Below are positions 17,175 to 26,464 of a DNA stretch of 64,000 nt, piece by piece. Source of the stretch: Psychrobacter pygoscelis (GTDB lineage: Bacteria; Pseudomonadota; Gammaproteobacteria; Pseudomonadales; Moraxellaceae); the NCBI RefSeq assembly GCF_004335015.1, contig NZ_RQRU01000005.1, positions 1 to 64,000 of the forward strand. Direction: 5' to 3'. A program made the position numbers and the translations under genes. Positions within the stretch are counted from its first letter, which is position 1, and every line of letters begins with the position of its first letter. The notes beneath the pieces were generated by a model that was given only the letters and a program-made list of their open reading frames with translations, had not been told where the DNA came from and searched no databases.

Positions 17175-18737
17175 TTAGTGAAACTGCTGATCCGCTTGCT
17201 CACTGTCTTTTAGCATCTTGCTAATCGGCTTAGCCAATGCCAAAAGAATCACTGCGGTAATAATCAAGAAGATGGTCATAGTGGTAAATAGGCCAGGCAG
17301 ACCTTCGATCTGATCGGCAGAGACATGACCACCAAAGAAGGCCGCGACGAGGTTGCCCATCGCGATAGAGGCAAAGAATAATCCCATCATCTGACCTTGC
17401 ATGCCATCGGGCGCAAGCTTAGTCATTGAAGACAGTCCAACTGGGCTTAGCGCCAATTCACCAAGGGTTAATAACAATAAACTACCGACCAGCCACAATG
17501 GCGATGCCAAGGTACCGGGCTGCGCCACCACTATCTTAGAGGCCAAAATCATCAAAGCAAAGCCAGCGGCCGCCAACAGCATACCAAGCGCAAACTTCAC
17601 CATGCTATTAGGCTCAAGACCGCGATTGGCAAGCTTGACCCAAACGATACTAACAATCGGTGCTAGCAATAGAATAAACAAAGGGTTCAGTGACTGAAAC
17701 CAAATACTCGGGATACTAAAGCCTAAAACATCAAGGTCGGTATAGCGATCGGCAAATAAGTTGAACGAGGTAGGCTGCTGCTCAAAGCTGGACCAGAACA
17801 GCACCGAACCAACAATCAATACAAAGCAGACGAGCAGACGTAGCTTGTCGGTTTTATCCAGCCTTGGTGAGATAAACATAATGGCGAAATAACCCAAAAC
17901 GACTGCCGCAATAATGTAGGTCATATATTGTGCAACCATTGCGGCATTAAAGGGAACGATACCCGTGGCAATCAGTACCATTAAGGTCAGTAGTAAAACG
18001 CCAAAGCCTGCTACCCATAGCCCTACGTTTTTGTAGCGACCAGAGGCCACTTCCCAGTCGGCGGTAATATTTTTGGCGCGCGCATATTTATTAAGGTTCT
18101 TTTGGGCGGCAAAGCGGTAGACAAGTAAGGAGAGAAGCATCCCTAAACCACCGACACCGAAGCCGATGTGCCACATACCTTTTTCTTTAAACACGCCCAC
18201 AATAAGCGCCGCTAATAGCGCACCGATGTTGATACCCATATAAAATAAGGTAAAACCACTATCACGGCGCACATCTCCCTTTGGATATAGCGCCCCAACC
18301 ATGACAGAGATACAGGTTTTGAATAGTCCTGACCCTAAGACAATACAGACCAACCCTGAAAAGAATAACGCCATACCGAATATAGCTGATAAGGCAATAC
18401 ACAAGTGACCTAGAGCTATAATGATACTGCCCCACCATAATGCTCGCTCTTGACCCAGCCAGTTATCCGCAAGCCAACCACCAGGAACCGCTGCTAAGTA
18501 CAAAGACCCAGCAAAAATACCATAAATCGCCGAGGCGGTAGCCTCATCAAAGCCAAAACCGCCACTGCTGACGGTCGCCACCATAAATAAGACCAATAGT
18601 GGGCGAATGCTGTAGTAAGAAAAGCGCTCCCACATTTCGGTAAAGAACAGCGAGCGTAGCGGTTTTGGATGCCCCATAAAACCGTGATCTAAGGCCTTCG
18701 CTTCTGCTGAAGATAATCGCTGTGAATCCATGCTCAT
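17175..18737 (-). CDS. POT/PTR family proton-coupled oligopeptide transporter
   Basis: Inner-membrane symporter of the major facilitator superfamily that takes up di- and tripeptides with protons. The 520-residue protein starts with a cytosolic segment GHPKPLRSLFFTEMWERFSYY, which contains the POT signature ExxERFxYY. It then shows about 14 hydrophobic segments, with GGWLADNWLGQERALWWG and the second PTR motif FTLFYMGINIGALLA. The C-terminal QADQQFH tail is polar. It resembles DtpA/DtpB. The gene is monocistronic, with its own terminator, and a 22-bp dyad lies about 160 bases upstream. Together with the aminopeptidase gene downstream this suggests a peptide-use neighbourhood. Confidence 0.9.
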   Translation of the reverse strand: MSMDSQRLSSAEAKALDHGFMGHPKPLRSLFFTEMWERFSYYSIRPLLVLFMVATVSSGGFGFDEATASAIYGIFAGSLYLAAVPGGWLADNWLGQERALWWGSIIIALGHLCIALSAIFGMALFFSGLVCIVLGSGLFKTCISVMVGALYPKGDVRRDSGFTLFYMGINIGALLAALIVGVFKEKGMWHIGFGVGGLGMLLSLLVYRFAAQKNLNKYARAKNITADWEVASGRYKNVGLWVAGFGVLLLTLMVLIATGIVPFNAAMVAQYMTYIIAAVVLGYFAIMFISPRLDKTDKLRLLVCFVLIVGSVLFWSSFEQQPTSFNLFADRYTDLDVLGFSIPSIWFQSLNPLFILLLAPIVSIVWVKLANRGLEPNSMVKFALGMLLAAAGFALMILASKIVVAQPGTLASPLWLVGSLLLLTLGELALSPVGLSSMTKLAPDGMQGQMMGLFFASIAMGNLVAAFFGGHVSADQIEGLPGLFTTMTIFLIITAVILLALAKPISKMLKDSEQADQQFH

Positions 18738-18897
18738 ACCTCTAGTCCTTCTTTTGTAAAACGGTTATGACAAGTCCTAATGTGCGACATCGTTAGCCGA
18801 GCTTGCTTATCAGCGTAAAGAGACCTAGGACAAGCTGGAGACGGTTTGTCGCACTGATTGCTGTATTTAGGACTAATAGTAAACAATTATGACCTTA

Positions 18898-18919
18898 TTC
18901 CATACAAATTGTAATGGAA
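18898..18919. promoter_or_regulatory. Dyad upstream of the POT transporter
   Basis: TTCCAT (18898-18903) and ATGGAA (18914-18919) are perfect inverted arms separated by ACAAATTGTA. The dyad is 160 bases ahead of the transporter start and may be an operator. No regulator gene is adjacent. Confidence 0.3.
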
Positions 18920-18987
18920 ATATTTGAGGGCGACATTGTTCCATCAGTCCTTAACTATGTAAAGAGATTAAATACAAAATACCCGTA

Positions 18988-19024
18988 AAAAACCCGCCAA
19001 ACTGATGTGTCGGGCGGGTTTTAT
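18988..19024. terminator. Bidirectional terminator
   Basis: AACCCGCC (18991-18998) and GGCGGGTT (19013-19020) form a perfect 8-bp GC-rich stem, with A's before and T's after. In the minus direction it ends the Ala-rich membrane-protein gene, whose stop is 130 bases away. Confidence 0.85.
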
Positions 19025-19151
19025 TAAAAATAAAGGTATAAGGTGAAGTAAAGATATAAATAGTTACCTGAGAGCTTTATACGCGGCTAATTATGGCTAG
19101 ATAGCTGTAAATAATTAGCTTTTGATAACGCCCTTCAGTAGCATTAGAGAG

Positions 19152-19610
19152 TTATTGAGCAGGAGTAGCTTCAGCTTCAGTACTGCCATCTGTATCAGCA
19201 TCCATCGCCTCAGCATTAACTGGCGCATCAGCCACAGCGGCTTGACTTACTGTACCCTCAGCGGTGGCAGTGCCTGACTGCGCAGTCGCGATCGCGCCAG
19301 TAGTATCTACTGCAGGCTCAGCCGTGGCTTGAGCGGTAGCATCAGCAGCAATCTCAGTATTGGCTTCGGTCTCTTCTTCTGTGGTCACCGCTTCGGTAAC
19401 GCCAGCTACCTCATCACCTTCAGCAGCAGGGCTTTGGGCAGGCGCTGTCTCTTCCGCTACTTCAGCGGCTGGTGCTGGATCAATATGCTCACCTGCTGGA
19501 CGTAAAAAGGCAGTGATACCGATAAGTAATACAATACCTAAAAATAAAGCGACGCCAACTAGGGCATACGAGAACTCTTTCATGGGATTTTTTTCGCTAA
19601 GATCTGCCAT
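19152..19610 (-). CDS. Single-pass membrane protein with Ala/Glu-rich tail
   Basis: I do not recognise a family. The 152-residue protein has a short polar N-terminus (MADLSEKNPMKEF), one strong transmembrane helix (about 14-37, YALVGVALFLGIVLLIGITAFL) and a long low-complexity tail of Ala, Glu, Thr, Asp and Pro. With no cleavage site it should stay anchored in the inner membrane. The tail is acidic and probably disordered. The region upstream is followed by lnt on the same strand with a 114-base gap. The alanine-rich bias resembles the lipoprotein at 51300. Confidence 0.7.
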   Translation of the reverse strand: MADLSEKNPMKEFSYALVGVALFLGIVLLIGITAFLRPAGEHIDPAPAAEVAEETAPAQSPAAEGDEVAGVTEAVTTEEETEANTEIAADATAQATAEPAVDTTGAIATAQSGTATAEGTVSQAAVADAPVNAEAMDADTDGSTEAEATPAQ

Positions 19611-19724
19611 ATCTGACCTGCCTGATTTAAGGTTGGATTCAAGGATGTTTATAAATTTAATCTATTATATCGCAATTTATACGCAATTGTGAAAACCCAT
19701 AAGTAATTAAAGGAATTCTTGTGA

Positions 19725-21329
19725 TTAAAGTTTATTGAATTTAGTGATGGTGGCGCGTGGCAGCCGGCGACTGACACGAGCGCCTAAGTAGCTGAGCACT
19801 ATTAGCAGCGCTGATAGCAGCAAAATAGGTAGGCTGCCAAACCTCACAAATGGTGTTTCGCCCGTTCGTGCCTCGACCTCACCGCGCAGTACCAAACGCT
19901 CAAACTGTGGCGCACGCTCGACGATTTGGCCTTTATGGTTAATGATTGCCGTGACCCCAGTATTGGTAGCGCGCATAAACCAGCGACCTGTCTCTAAGGC
20001 GCGCATCTGTACCATTTGCAGGTGTTGCAGCGGGCCTGCAGAAGTACCAAACCAAGCATCATTAGATATCGTCAACAGAAAGTCTGTACCAATAGCATTG
20101 CGCCGCGTGGTGTCAGGGTAAGCCACCTCATAACAGACGGCAGCACCTAGCTTGTGACCGCGTACGCTGAGCGGGGCTTGATTGGCCACGCCGCGACTAT
20201 AGCTCATAATGTCTTGACTGCCCGCTAGGTTGGGGAACAGATCAAGCGTCCCCTCAAATGGGATATACTCTCCAAATGGCACGAGTCGCTGCTTCTTATA
20301 GAGACCTTCGCCCTGACTGCCTAAGGCAATGACACTATTATAAAATGGTGGGTACTTGTCAGTAGTTGGATTAAAGGCAGCATCGTCTTTATAAGGGATA
20401 CCCGTCACCCACGTCGTATTTGAGGATTTAGCCTGCTTAACTATTTCGGTAATAAAAGGCCAAGCTTCCGTCTGAAACATCGGGATGGATGACTCGGGCC
20501 AAATAACAAGGTCACGGCCCCACTCTGAACGGGATAAATCAGCATAAATCCGCAAAGTCTCAATCTGATACTCAGTGAGCCACTTAAGATCTTGAGGAAT
20601 ATTGCCCTGCACCAATGAGACTGATAGATTCGGTGTGTTCTTAGGCGTGGTCCAAGCTGGATTAATAAGCCAAATTAAGGTACTAACGGCAATGAGCGCA
20701 ACACTGGCTATCAGATATCCGGCTCGTCGACGTAGTGCTTCTACCAGACTTGCCGCCAATAAAACGGCCACGAAAGAGACAGCAAACACGCCGGCAATAG
20801 GCGCGAGCGATGATAGCCAATACTGCTCAGTGAAGGCATAGCCGACGAATAGCCAAGGAAATCCAGTAAATAGCCAAGTCTTTAGCCACTCTTGAGTGAC
20901 CCATAATGCGGCAAAAGCCAGCGGCTGCTTGCCCATAAACCGATTATACACCAGCGCTAAAATCCCGTGAAACAGTCCCATACCTAGACCCATAGCGGCA
21001 ATCGCTATTAAGGCGAGCCAAGTTGGGGTATCTCCATAGTCATGAATGGAAGTGTATAGCCAAAATGCCCCCACACACCAAAGCCCCATACCGTAGGACT
21101 CACCAATAAAGAAGGCGCGCTTATTGGACATTTTGGGAATAAGCAGTGCATACAATATAGCAGGCGACACTATCGCTAATGGCCAGAAGCCATAAGGTGC
21201 CAGAGACAGCATAAACATCGCCCCGGCTAGCCAGGCGATAATTAGTGAAAGCCCTAGAGGTAGAGTGTAAGGAGGCTTGGTTCGGCTGCTGCTAAGATGG
21301 GTTTGCAGATGCTGAGTAGTGGGACGCAT
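19725..21329 (-). CDS. lnt: Apolipoprotein N-acyltransferase
   Basis: Inner-membrane enzyme that adds the third acyl chain to the N-terminal cysteine of lipoproteins. The protein has six to eight hydrophobic helices at the N-terminus and a periplasmic nitrilase-like domain. The Glu-Lys-Cys triad is visible in VIWPESSIP, KKQRLVPFGEY and GAAVCYEVAYPD. A last helix lies near LPILLLSALLIVLSYLG. I chose the ATG at 21329 because GGAAG lies four bases ahead; an in-frame ATG at 21383 would add 18 residues. It follows corC on the same strand, the usual gammaproteobacterial partner, but 500 bases separate them. Confidence 0.93.
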   Translation of the reverse strand: MRPTTQHLQTHLSSSRTKPPYTLPLGLSLIIAWLAGAMFMLSLAPYGFWPLAIVSPAILYALLIPKMSNKRAFFIGESYGMGLWCVGAFWLYTSIHDYGDTPTWLALIAIAAMGLGMGLFHGILALVYNRFMGKQPLAFAALWVTQEWLKTWLFTGFPWLFVGYAFTEQYWLSSLAPIAGVFAVSFVAVLLAASLVEALRRRAGYLIASVALIAVSTLIWLINPAWTTPKNTPNLSVSLVQGNIPQDLKWLTEYQIETLRIYADLSRSEWGRDLVIWPESSIPMFQTEAWPFITEIVKQAKSSNTTWVTGIPYKDDAAFNPTTDKYPPFYNSVIALGSQGEGLYKKQRLVPFGEYIPFEGTLDLFPNLAGSQDIMSYSRGVANQAPLSVRGHKLGAAVCYEVAYPDTTRRNAIGTDFLLTISNDAWFGTSAGPLQHLQMVQMRALETGRWFMRATNTGVTAIINHKGQIVERAPQFERLVLRGEVEARTGETPFVRFGSLPILLLSALLIVLSYLGARVSRRLPRATITKFNKL

Positions 21330-21664
21330 AAGTCTTCCAACAAGGCGTAATATAGTCAATTTAAAATAGGGCGTGTTGAGCATTCACCACGTGTTGATAA
21401 ATAGGCTTAGACTTGCGCCTGATTTTTACTTGCGTGTAAAAACTGGCTCAATTTTTCCTACGAAGACGAGTATTCAACAAGCCTTAAAAGTGGTACGAAT
21501 AAATTTCAACGCAGTACTGGTATAGATTACGCCCGCTTACTGAGCGTTGCGTAACCCTTCACACAGGTCAACATCTTAGTAGCCCTTTTTTATAGCAACT
21601 CTACTTTAAAGATAGTGACTCTACTTTAAAGAAATTTATAATCTTGCGTATCATACCAGTGTTA

Positions 21665-21697
21665 GGGATAAATTGACTACTTTAGTCAATCTATCCC
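21665..21697. repeat. Near-perfect long hairpin
   Basis: GGGATAAATTGACTA and TAGTCAATCTATCCC pair with a single A/C mismatch around a CTT loop, giving a 15-bp stem. No T run follows on either strand, so it is not a standard terminator. It may be a palindromic repeat element or an mRNA-stabilising structure in the lnt leader. Confidence 0.65.
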
Positions 21698-21802
21698 CGT
21701 GAAACTGCGGCATTTATAATATCGTTTCAGAGCGCAGCACTTATCTTAGCCTGACTTGATTGGCTATAAGCATATGATAGGGGCTGATTAAAAGGGCTGA
21801 TT

Positions 21803-21837
21803 AAAAAGAAAAGGGCGCTAATCTCTTAACGCCTTTT
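21803..21837 (-). terminator. Probable corC terminator
   Basis: On the minus strand AAAAGGCG and CGCCCTTTT pair across a loop of about 13 bases and are followed by CTTTTTAATC. It lies about 53 bases after the corC stop. A GGGCTGATTAAAA direct repeat (21781 and 21795) flanks it. Confidence 0.6.
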
Positions 21838-21889
21838 CAATAATAGCGGCTTTCGTTAGGAGCCTTAGATGTATTAAAACCTTTTGGTC

Positions 21890-22789
21890 TTATGCCTCTA
21901 ACCCAGATATGTTGATCGGGGTTAGCTCAAGCGCCTTAATAAAGCGACCATCGACATCGACAATGGTAATCTGCCAGTCATCAATCGTCACCGACTCACC
22001 TTCTAAATCGCCAACATTACCTAACGCTTGCATGACCAGCCCGCCCATTGTATCGACGTCGGTATCGTCGAAGTGTGTACCAAGCTCGTCATTACAGTCT
22101 TCAATAACGGTAGAGGCCTGCACCATCCAGCTATTAAGCTTTTCGGGATGGGGGACGATATTATTGATATCGCTGTCTTCATTGAAGTCATCATGCTCAT
22201 CGACAATATCACCGACGATCTCTTCTAGCAGATCTTCCATGGTGACCACGCCGCCGAAGTTACCAAACTCGTCAACCACGATCGCCATATGCACCTGCGT
22301 GCGCTGAAGGGAGCGCAGCAAGGTGTCGGAGCGAGCACTCTCATTAATATAGAGTGGCTGGCGCACCATATCCTTTAGGCGAAAGCTATTAATACTCTCG
22401 TCATGATCACGCAGTAGGTGCACCAATTTTGGAATGAGATCTTTCGCCAGTAAGATACCAATAACGGCATCGTCGTCTTGACTGTCAAACACCGGATAGC
22501 GCGAATGGGTGGTCTCAAGGATGATATCCATCACCTCAGGAAGGCTTGCGCTTTCGTGAATACCCGTCACTTGCGGCCGCGGCGTCATAATCTCGCGTAC
22601 CTGAGTGGCAGGTAAATCAAGCACGCCCTCTAACATATCGACAGTATCTGGCTCTAAGAATTGGTGCGACTCTTGCACCAGCTTGATAAGTTCATCTCGG
22701 GTCTCTGGAGCAGCATGCAGCCAGCGCTTTAAGCCGCGCATTGACCAGCTACTAGAGCTGCTCGAACTAGAAGAGGTGTCGTCAGACAT
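21890..22789 (-). CDS. corC: CorC/HlyC-type CBS-domain protein
   Basis: Cytosolic or membrane-associated protein with tandem CBS domains and a C-terminal transporter-associated (CorC_HlyC) domain, linked to Mg/Co efflux. After a Ser-rich N-terminus (a run of nine Ser near residues 6-15), the conserved segment VREIMTPRPQVTGI opens the first CBS domain, and DEFGNFGGVVTMEDLLEEIVGDI closes the second. The corC-lnt order is conserved in many gammaproteobacteria. I chose the ATG at 22789 (MSDDTSS); a longer reading frame begins with GTG at 22831. No membrane segment is visible, unlike YtfL-type homologues. Confidence 0.92.
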   Translation of the reverse strand: MSDDTSSSSSSSSSWSMRGLKRWLHAAPETRDELIKLVQESHQFLEPDTVDMLEGVLDLPATQVREIMTPRPQVTGIHESASLPEVMDIILETTHSRYPVFDSQDDDAVIGILLAKDLIPKLVHLLRDHDESINSFRLKDMVRQPLYINESARSDTLLRSLQRTQVHMAIVVDEFGNFGGVVTMEDLLEEIVGDIVDEHDDFNEDSDINNIVPHPEKLNSWMVQASTVIEDCNDELGTHFDDTDVDTMGGLVMQALGNVGDLEGESVTIDDWQITIVDVDGRFIKALELTPINISGLEA

Positions 22790-23131
22790 GGTGGGGTAGT
22801 TTAACCTCGCTATTAACCAAATTACCCTCACTTTATCCCATGACTATTTGACATTCAACGGCTAATTTAGCGAATTTGTATCTTGTCTGTTGGGCTTTTA
22901 TCCGTCATCTTTATTGCAAGCTTTAATCTAAATGGCTGTAGGGTCATTAAGTTACGAGTACAAGGACTATCAAACTCTAGATAACTTACAACAGATAGCT
23001 CACGTATCGTACATATTATCTTGCTACAGCAGCTGATATTTTGTTATGGTCGGCTATTCACTTTTAGCCTTAATGATTATGCTGCTGTTTATTCCCTGTC
23101 TGTCGTCTCATTCATCGATACTGCGTCGATG
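22790..23131. other. Divergent gap between corC and the DUF4105 gene
   Basis: About 340 bases between the divergent corC and DUF4105 genes. It should hold both promoters. I see no strong promoter match, hairpin or small ORF that I would support. Confidence 0.35.
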
Positions 23132-24304
23132 AATCACATAAATAATCGCTATAAAATGCCGACCACTACCGATAGTCGCTCTCAATGGTGGCACTTTATT
23201 CTCAGCAGCAGCATCACTCTTAGCGTGATAGTTAGTGCCTTATGGCTCATTGCAGCGCTTTGGTATCAGTTAATCCAGCAGCCCCTACTCTGCTGGCCGC
23301 TCATGTTAGCTGTGGCGCTACTGGCGTTAGTTGTCATTAGCTCGCGATTTGTGCCAAAGGCTAAGCGTGGACGAATAGTTAAGCCGCTTGGTTGGCTTTA
23401 TACCGCTGTATGGGTAATAGGCCTACTATGGTTCATCTCAATACCCGCCAAGCAAGACCGCGACTGGAAGCCTGAGGTAGCGCATAGTTTAAGCTATGAG
23501 CGCGATGCTAATAATGCTGATTTGGTCACGCTGCATAATGTGCGCAATTTTGACTGGCAGACGGCAAGTACAGCAACCGAACATTGGCAATCGCGTCAGG
23601 TAGATCTCGCCAAGCTTAGCGGCGTCGATGTGGTAAACACCTACTGGATGGGGCCAATAATCGCCCATACCCTAGTTAGCTTTCATTTTACAGATGCAAG
23701 GCCCTTGTCCTTCTCCTTTGAGATCCGAAAAGAGCAGCATGAGGACTTTTCAGCGCTTGGCGGTTTTTTTAAGCAGTATGAGCTAAGCCTGATAGCTAGT
23801 GAGGAGCGCGACATCATCTATACCCGCACCAACGCACGCGGTGAGCAGGTATACCTATTCCCCATTAGCAATCTCACCCAGTCCGAGCTGCGCGCTATGT
23901 TTGAGGCCTATCTTAAAGCAGCAGACGACCTTCAAGCCGAGCCAGCTTGGTACAATACTTTGACCAGCAACTGTACCACTATCATCTTTTATATGGCGCA
24001 GGCGATTAGTGATGGCAGGCTGCCTTGGGATTACCGCATTTGGGCATCGGGTTGGCTGCCCAATTACTTATACGATGTCGGCATGCTACCGAAGTCACCC
24101 AAGGCCGACACTACGGCAGACTCAGGCTCAGACAGCGGTGAGGTTTGGACCATGAGCGAGTGGTATGACCATGCTCATATTAATCCAAAAGTCGCTCAAT
24201 TTAGTGCTGAGGACAATCAGTCATTGGATGCTTACTCAAAGTTAATTCGGCAGGGGTTGCCAGTCCCTAAACTTATGCAGGACGATTCAACGAATACGCC
24301 ATAA
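23132..24304 (+). CDS. DUF4105 domain membrane protein
   Basis: Membrane protein with a periplasmic DUF4105 (Lnb N-terminal-like) domain, function unknown, though its Cys/His-type fold suggests a hydrolase. Two or three N-terminal helices lie at about 20-45, 50-70 and 90-105, followed by a soluble domain. That domain contains VVNTYWMGPIIAHTLVSFHF, FEIRKEQHEDFSALGGFFKQ and a likely active-site Cys in LTSNCTTIIFYMAQ. The 391-residue protein ends with a disordered Ser/Asp/Gly tail. The start is unsure: no candidate codon (TTG 23021, ATG 23132, ATG 23156) has a clear ribosome-binding site. It is divergent from corC. Confidence 0.8.
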   Translation, partial: NHINNRYKMPTTTDSRSQWWHFILSSSITLSVIVSALWLIAALWYQLIQQPLLCWPLMLAVALLALVVISSRFVPKAKRGRIVKPLGWLYTAVWVIGLLWFISIPAKQDRDWKPEVAHSLSYERDANNADLVTLHNVRNFDWQTASTATEHWQSRQVDLAKLSGVDVVNTYWMGPIIAHTLVSFHFTDARPLSFSFEIRKEQHEDFSALGGFFKQYELSLIASEERDIIYTRTNARGEQVYLFPISNLTQSELRAMFEAYLKAADDLQAEPAWYNTLTSNCTTIIFYMAQAISDGRLPWDYRIWASGWLPNYLYDVGMLPKSPKADTTADSGSDSGEVWTMSEWYDHAHINPKVAQFSAEDNQSLDAYSKLIRQGLPVPKLMQDDSTNTP

Positions 24305-24350
24305 AATTTTTCACCATTTTTAATTCTACGTTTATTATTCATTAGATGAT

Positions 24351-24385
24351 AAAAAAGAGCTAAGAGATGCAACTCTTAGCCCTTT
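24351..24385. terminator. Terminator-like hairpin after the DUF4105 gene
   Basis: GCTAAGAG (24359-24366) and CTCTTAGC (24373-24380) form a perfect 8-bp stem with a six-base loop. The T run is better on the minus strand (TCTTTTTT) than on the plus strand (CCCTTTAG). It lies 54 bases after the DUF4105 stop, so it probably serves that gene. Confidence 0.55.
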
Positions 24386-24549
24386 AGCATTTAAGATAAA
24401 CCTTATAAAGATAGCGCCTATTAAACCGTTACAAGTAGTTCTCTTATAGCCGTCTGTTTTAAGTGGTCAATTAGCTCAAATAGTAGTCTTATTTAGGGGT
24501 TTTACTGGGGTATAGCCATATTAAAAATTAATAAAAAATTGAACCTACT

Positions 24550-25497
24550 ATGACTAATGACTATAAAGAATATTTGGGCAGTGAGGCTGGACGAGATTAT
24601 CGAGCGAGCGTTGAACATGTCATGGGTAGAGCCAATTACCTGCTGCGTAATGGTCAGCATTATATTGACGATATTCAACAGCTATTAAAGATAATTCATA
24701 CGTCGGTTGGAAACCCGCTATATTGTATGAAAAGCTTAGGTACATATTATGAAGCCAAAGCATCCTCTGACTTATTACTACATGCTGATGTTAATGCCTT
24801 TAAACAAGACGCTTATGTGGCAGCCAAACTGCAAATCATGGGCAGAGAAGAAATCTATTGGGCATACAATGGCTATAATACCAATAACTTTTTTATAGCC
24901 CTCATGTCAGATAATCTCGATTTAATAAATTACTTAATTAATCATCGAGATGAAATAGTAGAAATCAATGAGCCCTATGACCGTAAAGATACCCGTCCAT
25001 ACTTCAATAAAAATACCCTGCTTGCATTAGCAGGAGACTGGACGTCATTAAAAGAACGTAGCTTAGTTTTTTTAAATGATAACAATAAAGATAAACGAGA
25101 CATCATACGTATACCTGACCATGAGTTTTACATTGCTTTATGTGATAGAGACACAAAAGCAATGCAAACGGCATTAACCAAACTACTTGAACCTAGACTG
25201 GCTAAAAAAGCAGCTTATGATGGTAATGTTTGGTTTGATTTTTACCTACAAATTCAAGTAGTGATGTATGCCAAAATTGCCGCAATACATGGTTATGATT
25301 TAGGTATAGACAGTCCCATAGCACCCAAAGAGCTTATAGATTTTAAACCTTTAGCAAGCTACTTTGAACCTTATGACTTTATGAAAGAGTTTGATTATGA
25401 CAGGCCGCAACAACAATGGATTGATATGTGGCAAGAGCGCATGAAAATGGCTAGTGAGAAAAAGAAGAAGGGCTTATTTTCTTGGCTAAAGAGATAA
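24550..25497 (+). CDS. Imm49-like immunity protein, orphan
   Basis: Cytosolic helical protein of 315 residues resembling the Imm49 family of bacterial polymorphic-toxin immunity proteins, which bind and neutralise a cognate toxin. Suggestive segments are NTLLALAGDWTSLKERSLVFLN (read in parts), HEFYIALCDRDTKAMQTALTKLL and the Lys-rich C-terminus KKKKGLFSWLKR. The family call is from memory of the pattern and is moderate. The gene is more A/T-rich than its neighbours and its third codon positions are mostly A or T, which suggests transfer. No toxin, Rhs or T6SS gene lies nearby. Its start has a weak ribosome-binding site. Confidence 0.6.
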   Translation: MTNDYKEYLGSEAGRDYRASVEHVMGRANYLLRNGQHYIDDIQQLLKIIHTSVGNPLYCMKSLGTYYEAKASSDLLLHADVNAFKQDAYVAAKLQIMGREEIYWAYNGYNTNNFFIALMSDNLDLINYLINHRDEIVEINEPYDRKDTRPYFNKNTLLALAGDWTSLKERSLVFLNDNNKDKRDIIRIPDHEFYIALCDRDTKAMQTALTKLLEPRLAKKAAYDGNVWFDFYLQIQVVMYAKIAAIHGYDLGIDSPIAPKELIDFKPLASYFEPYDFMKEFDYDRPQQQWIDMWQERMKMASEKKKKGLFSWLKR

Positions 25498-25879
25498 TTT
25501 GCTTATAGCAAGCATAGGTATCTACTTGCGAAATCGTCCCATATTCAGTTGTGTATTTGTTCTTGCCGAGGAAAGAAGCCCAAGCCTAACTGTTAAAAAG
25601 ACCTATGCTGATTACATTTTTCTACTCTTAATAAACTCAGATATAGAGGTTATTGAAAAATCTAGTATATGTACACTATGGTCATTTCAGTAATTAAAAC
25701 CCTCGATATAATTAGTCTAAAGCCAAACCTTCAAGTCCTCACTAGGGAACCATGCTGTTCCTACAAGGCTTGTTACAAGCTTCCCATAAACGATAAGATG
25801 CCGTACATTTGTGACATAGACTCAATCGCAGATAATAAATGAGAGAAAGTAACTAAAAACCCACTTTTCTCATCTATCT
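25498..25879. other. Gap after the Imm49-like gene
   Basis: About 380 bases of A/T-rich sequence with short frames that lack ribosome-binding sites and coding bias. I see a GCTTGTTACAAGC hairpin near 25767 but no terminator or tRNA. It may be the remnant of an accessory insertion shared with the immunity gene. Confidence 0.35.
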
Positions 25880-26464
25880 CTAAACCTCAATCCAAGTCAC
25901 CACCCGTTCTTCTAACTCTTCTTCGCTAATACCTACTTCGCTGACACAGCGCCCGGCTACGCCAACGCCAGCCTCACGCATACCCTGCTGCGTCGCTACC
26001 GCATCACCAGTGATAAGCAAGTGCCACTCTGGCAAATCCTGTCCAAGGTACAAGCGCTTATAAGCACAGTTACTGGGCAGCCACATCATATCGACCAATT
26101 TATCTGGGGTGAGCGATACACAATCGGGCACATATTTTTGGCGGTCGGCATAATTCGAGCAATAACCCGACTCACAGTCGAGTAACCGGCAAGCGACATC
26201 GGTGTATTCGACGTCAGTCTGGGCATCGTCATCCTCTAAAAACTTTATCAAACAGCATGCGCCGCAACCATCACACAGCGCCTCCCATTCAGCAGTCGTC
26301 AGTTCATCCAAAGCAAAGCGCTGCCAAAATTGCGCTCTAAGCTCAGGGGTTGTTGCGATTGGACGCATCATAGAGCCTGAAGAGTCTAAAGGAGCGCTGG
26401 GTTGGGCAGGGATTGAGGGCTTCCTATCCGGATATGAGGTTGCAGGGTTGGCAAGGTTAATCAT
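25880..26464 (-). CDS. ycgN: YcgN family cysteine-cluster protein (UPF0260)
   Basis: Cytosolic protein of the UPF0260/YcgN family with a conserved Cys cluster thought to bind a metal. The signature CDGCGACCLIKF lies near residue 65, followed by VACRLLD, YCSNYADR, VPDCV, PSNCAYKRLY and GRCVSE, so eight or more conserved cysteines are kept. The 194-residue protein is longer than the usual 150 because of about 40 Pro/Ser-rich residues at the N-terminus. It lies between unrelated genes and is convergent with the upstream gap of the immunity gene. Confidence 0.9.
   Translation of the reverse strand: MINLANPATSYPDRKPSIPAQPSAPLDSSGSMMRPIATTPELRAQFWQRFALDELTTAEWEALCDGCGACCLIKFLEDDDAQTDVEYTDVACRLLDCESGYCSNYADRQKYVPDCVSLTPDKLVDMMWLPSNCAYKRLYLGQDLPEWHLLITGDAVATQQGMREAGVGVAGRCVSEVGISEEELEERVVTWIEV

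Larger units (their letters stand above)
21330..21889. other. Long repeat-bearing gap between corC and lnt
   Basis: A gap of about 560 bases without a gene inside the normally tight corC-lnt pair. It holds a 14-base direct repeat GACTCTACTTTAAAGA-type pair near 21600-21632, an 8-bp inverted repeat ACTGGTAT/ATACCAGT (21516-21523 and 21653-21660), a 15-bp near-perfect hairpin (21665-21697), and a corC terminator near 21803-21837. The repeats suggest a small inserted element or regulatory RNA. Confidence 0.5.

Noticed and set aside
25499..25693. A 64-codon plus-strand frame directly after the immunity gene
   Set aside because: It lacks a ribosome-binding site and shows no family features; treated as gap sequence.
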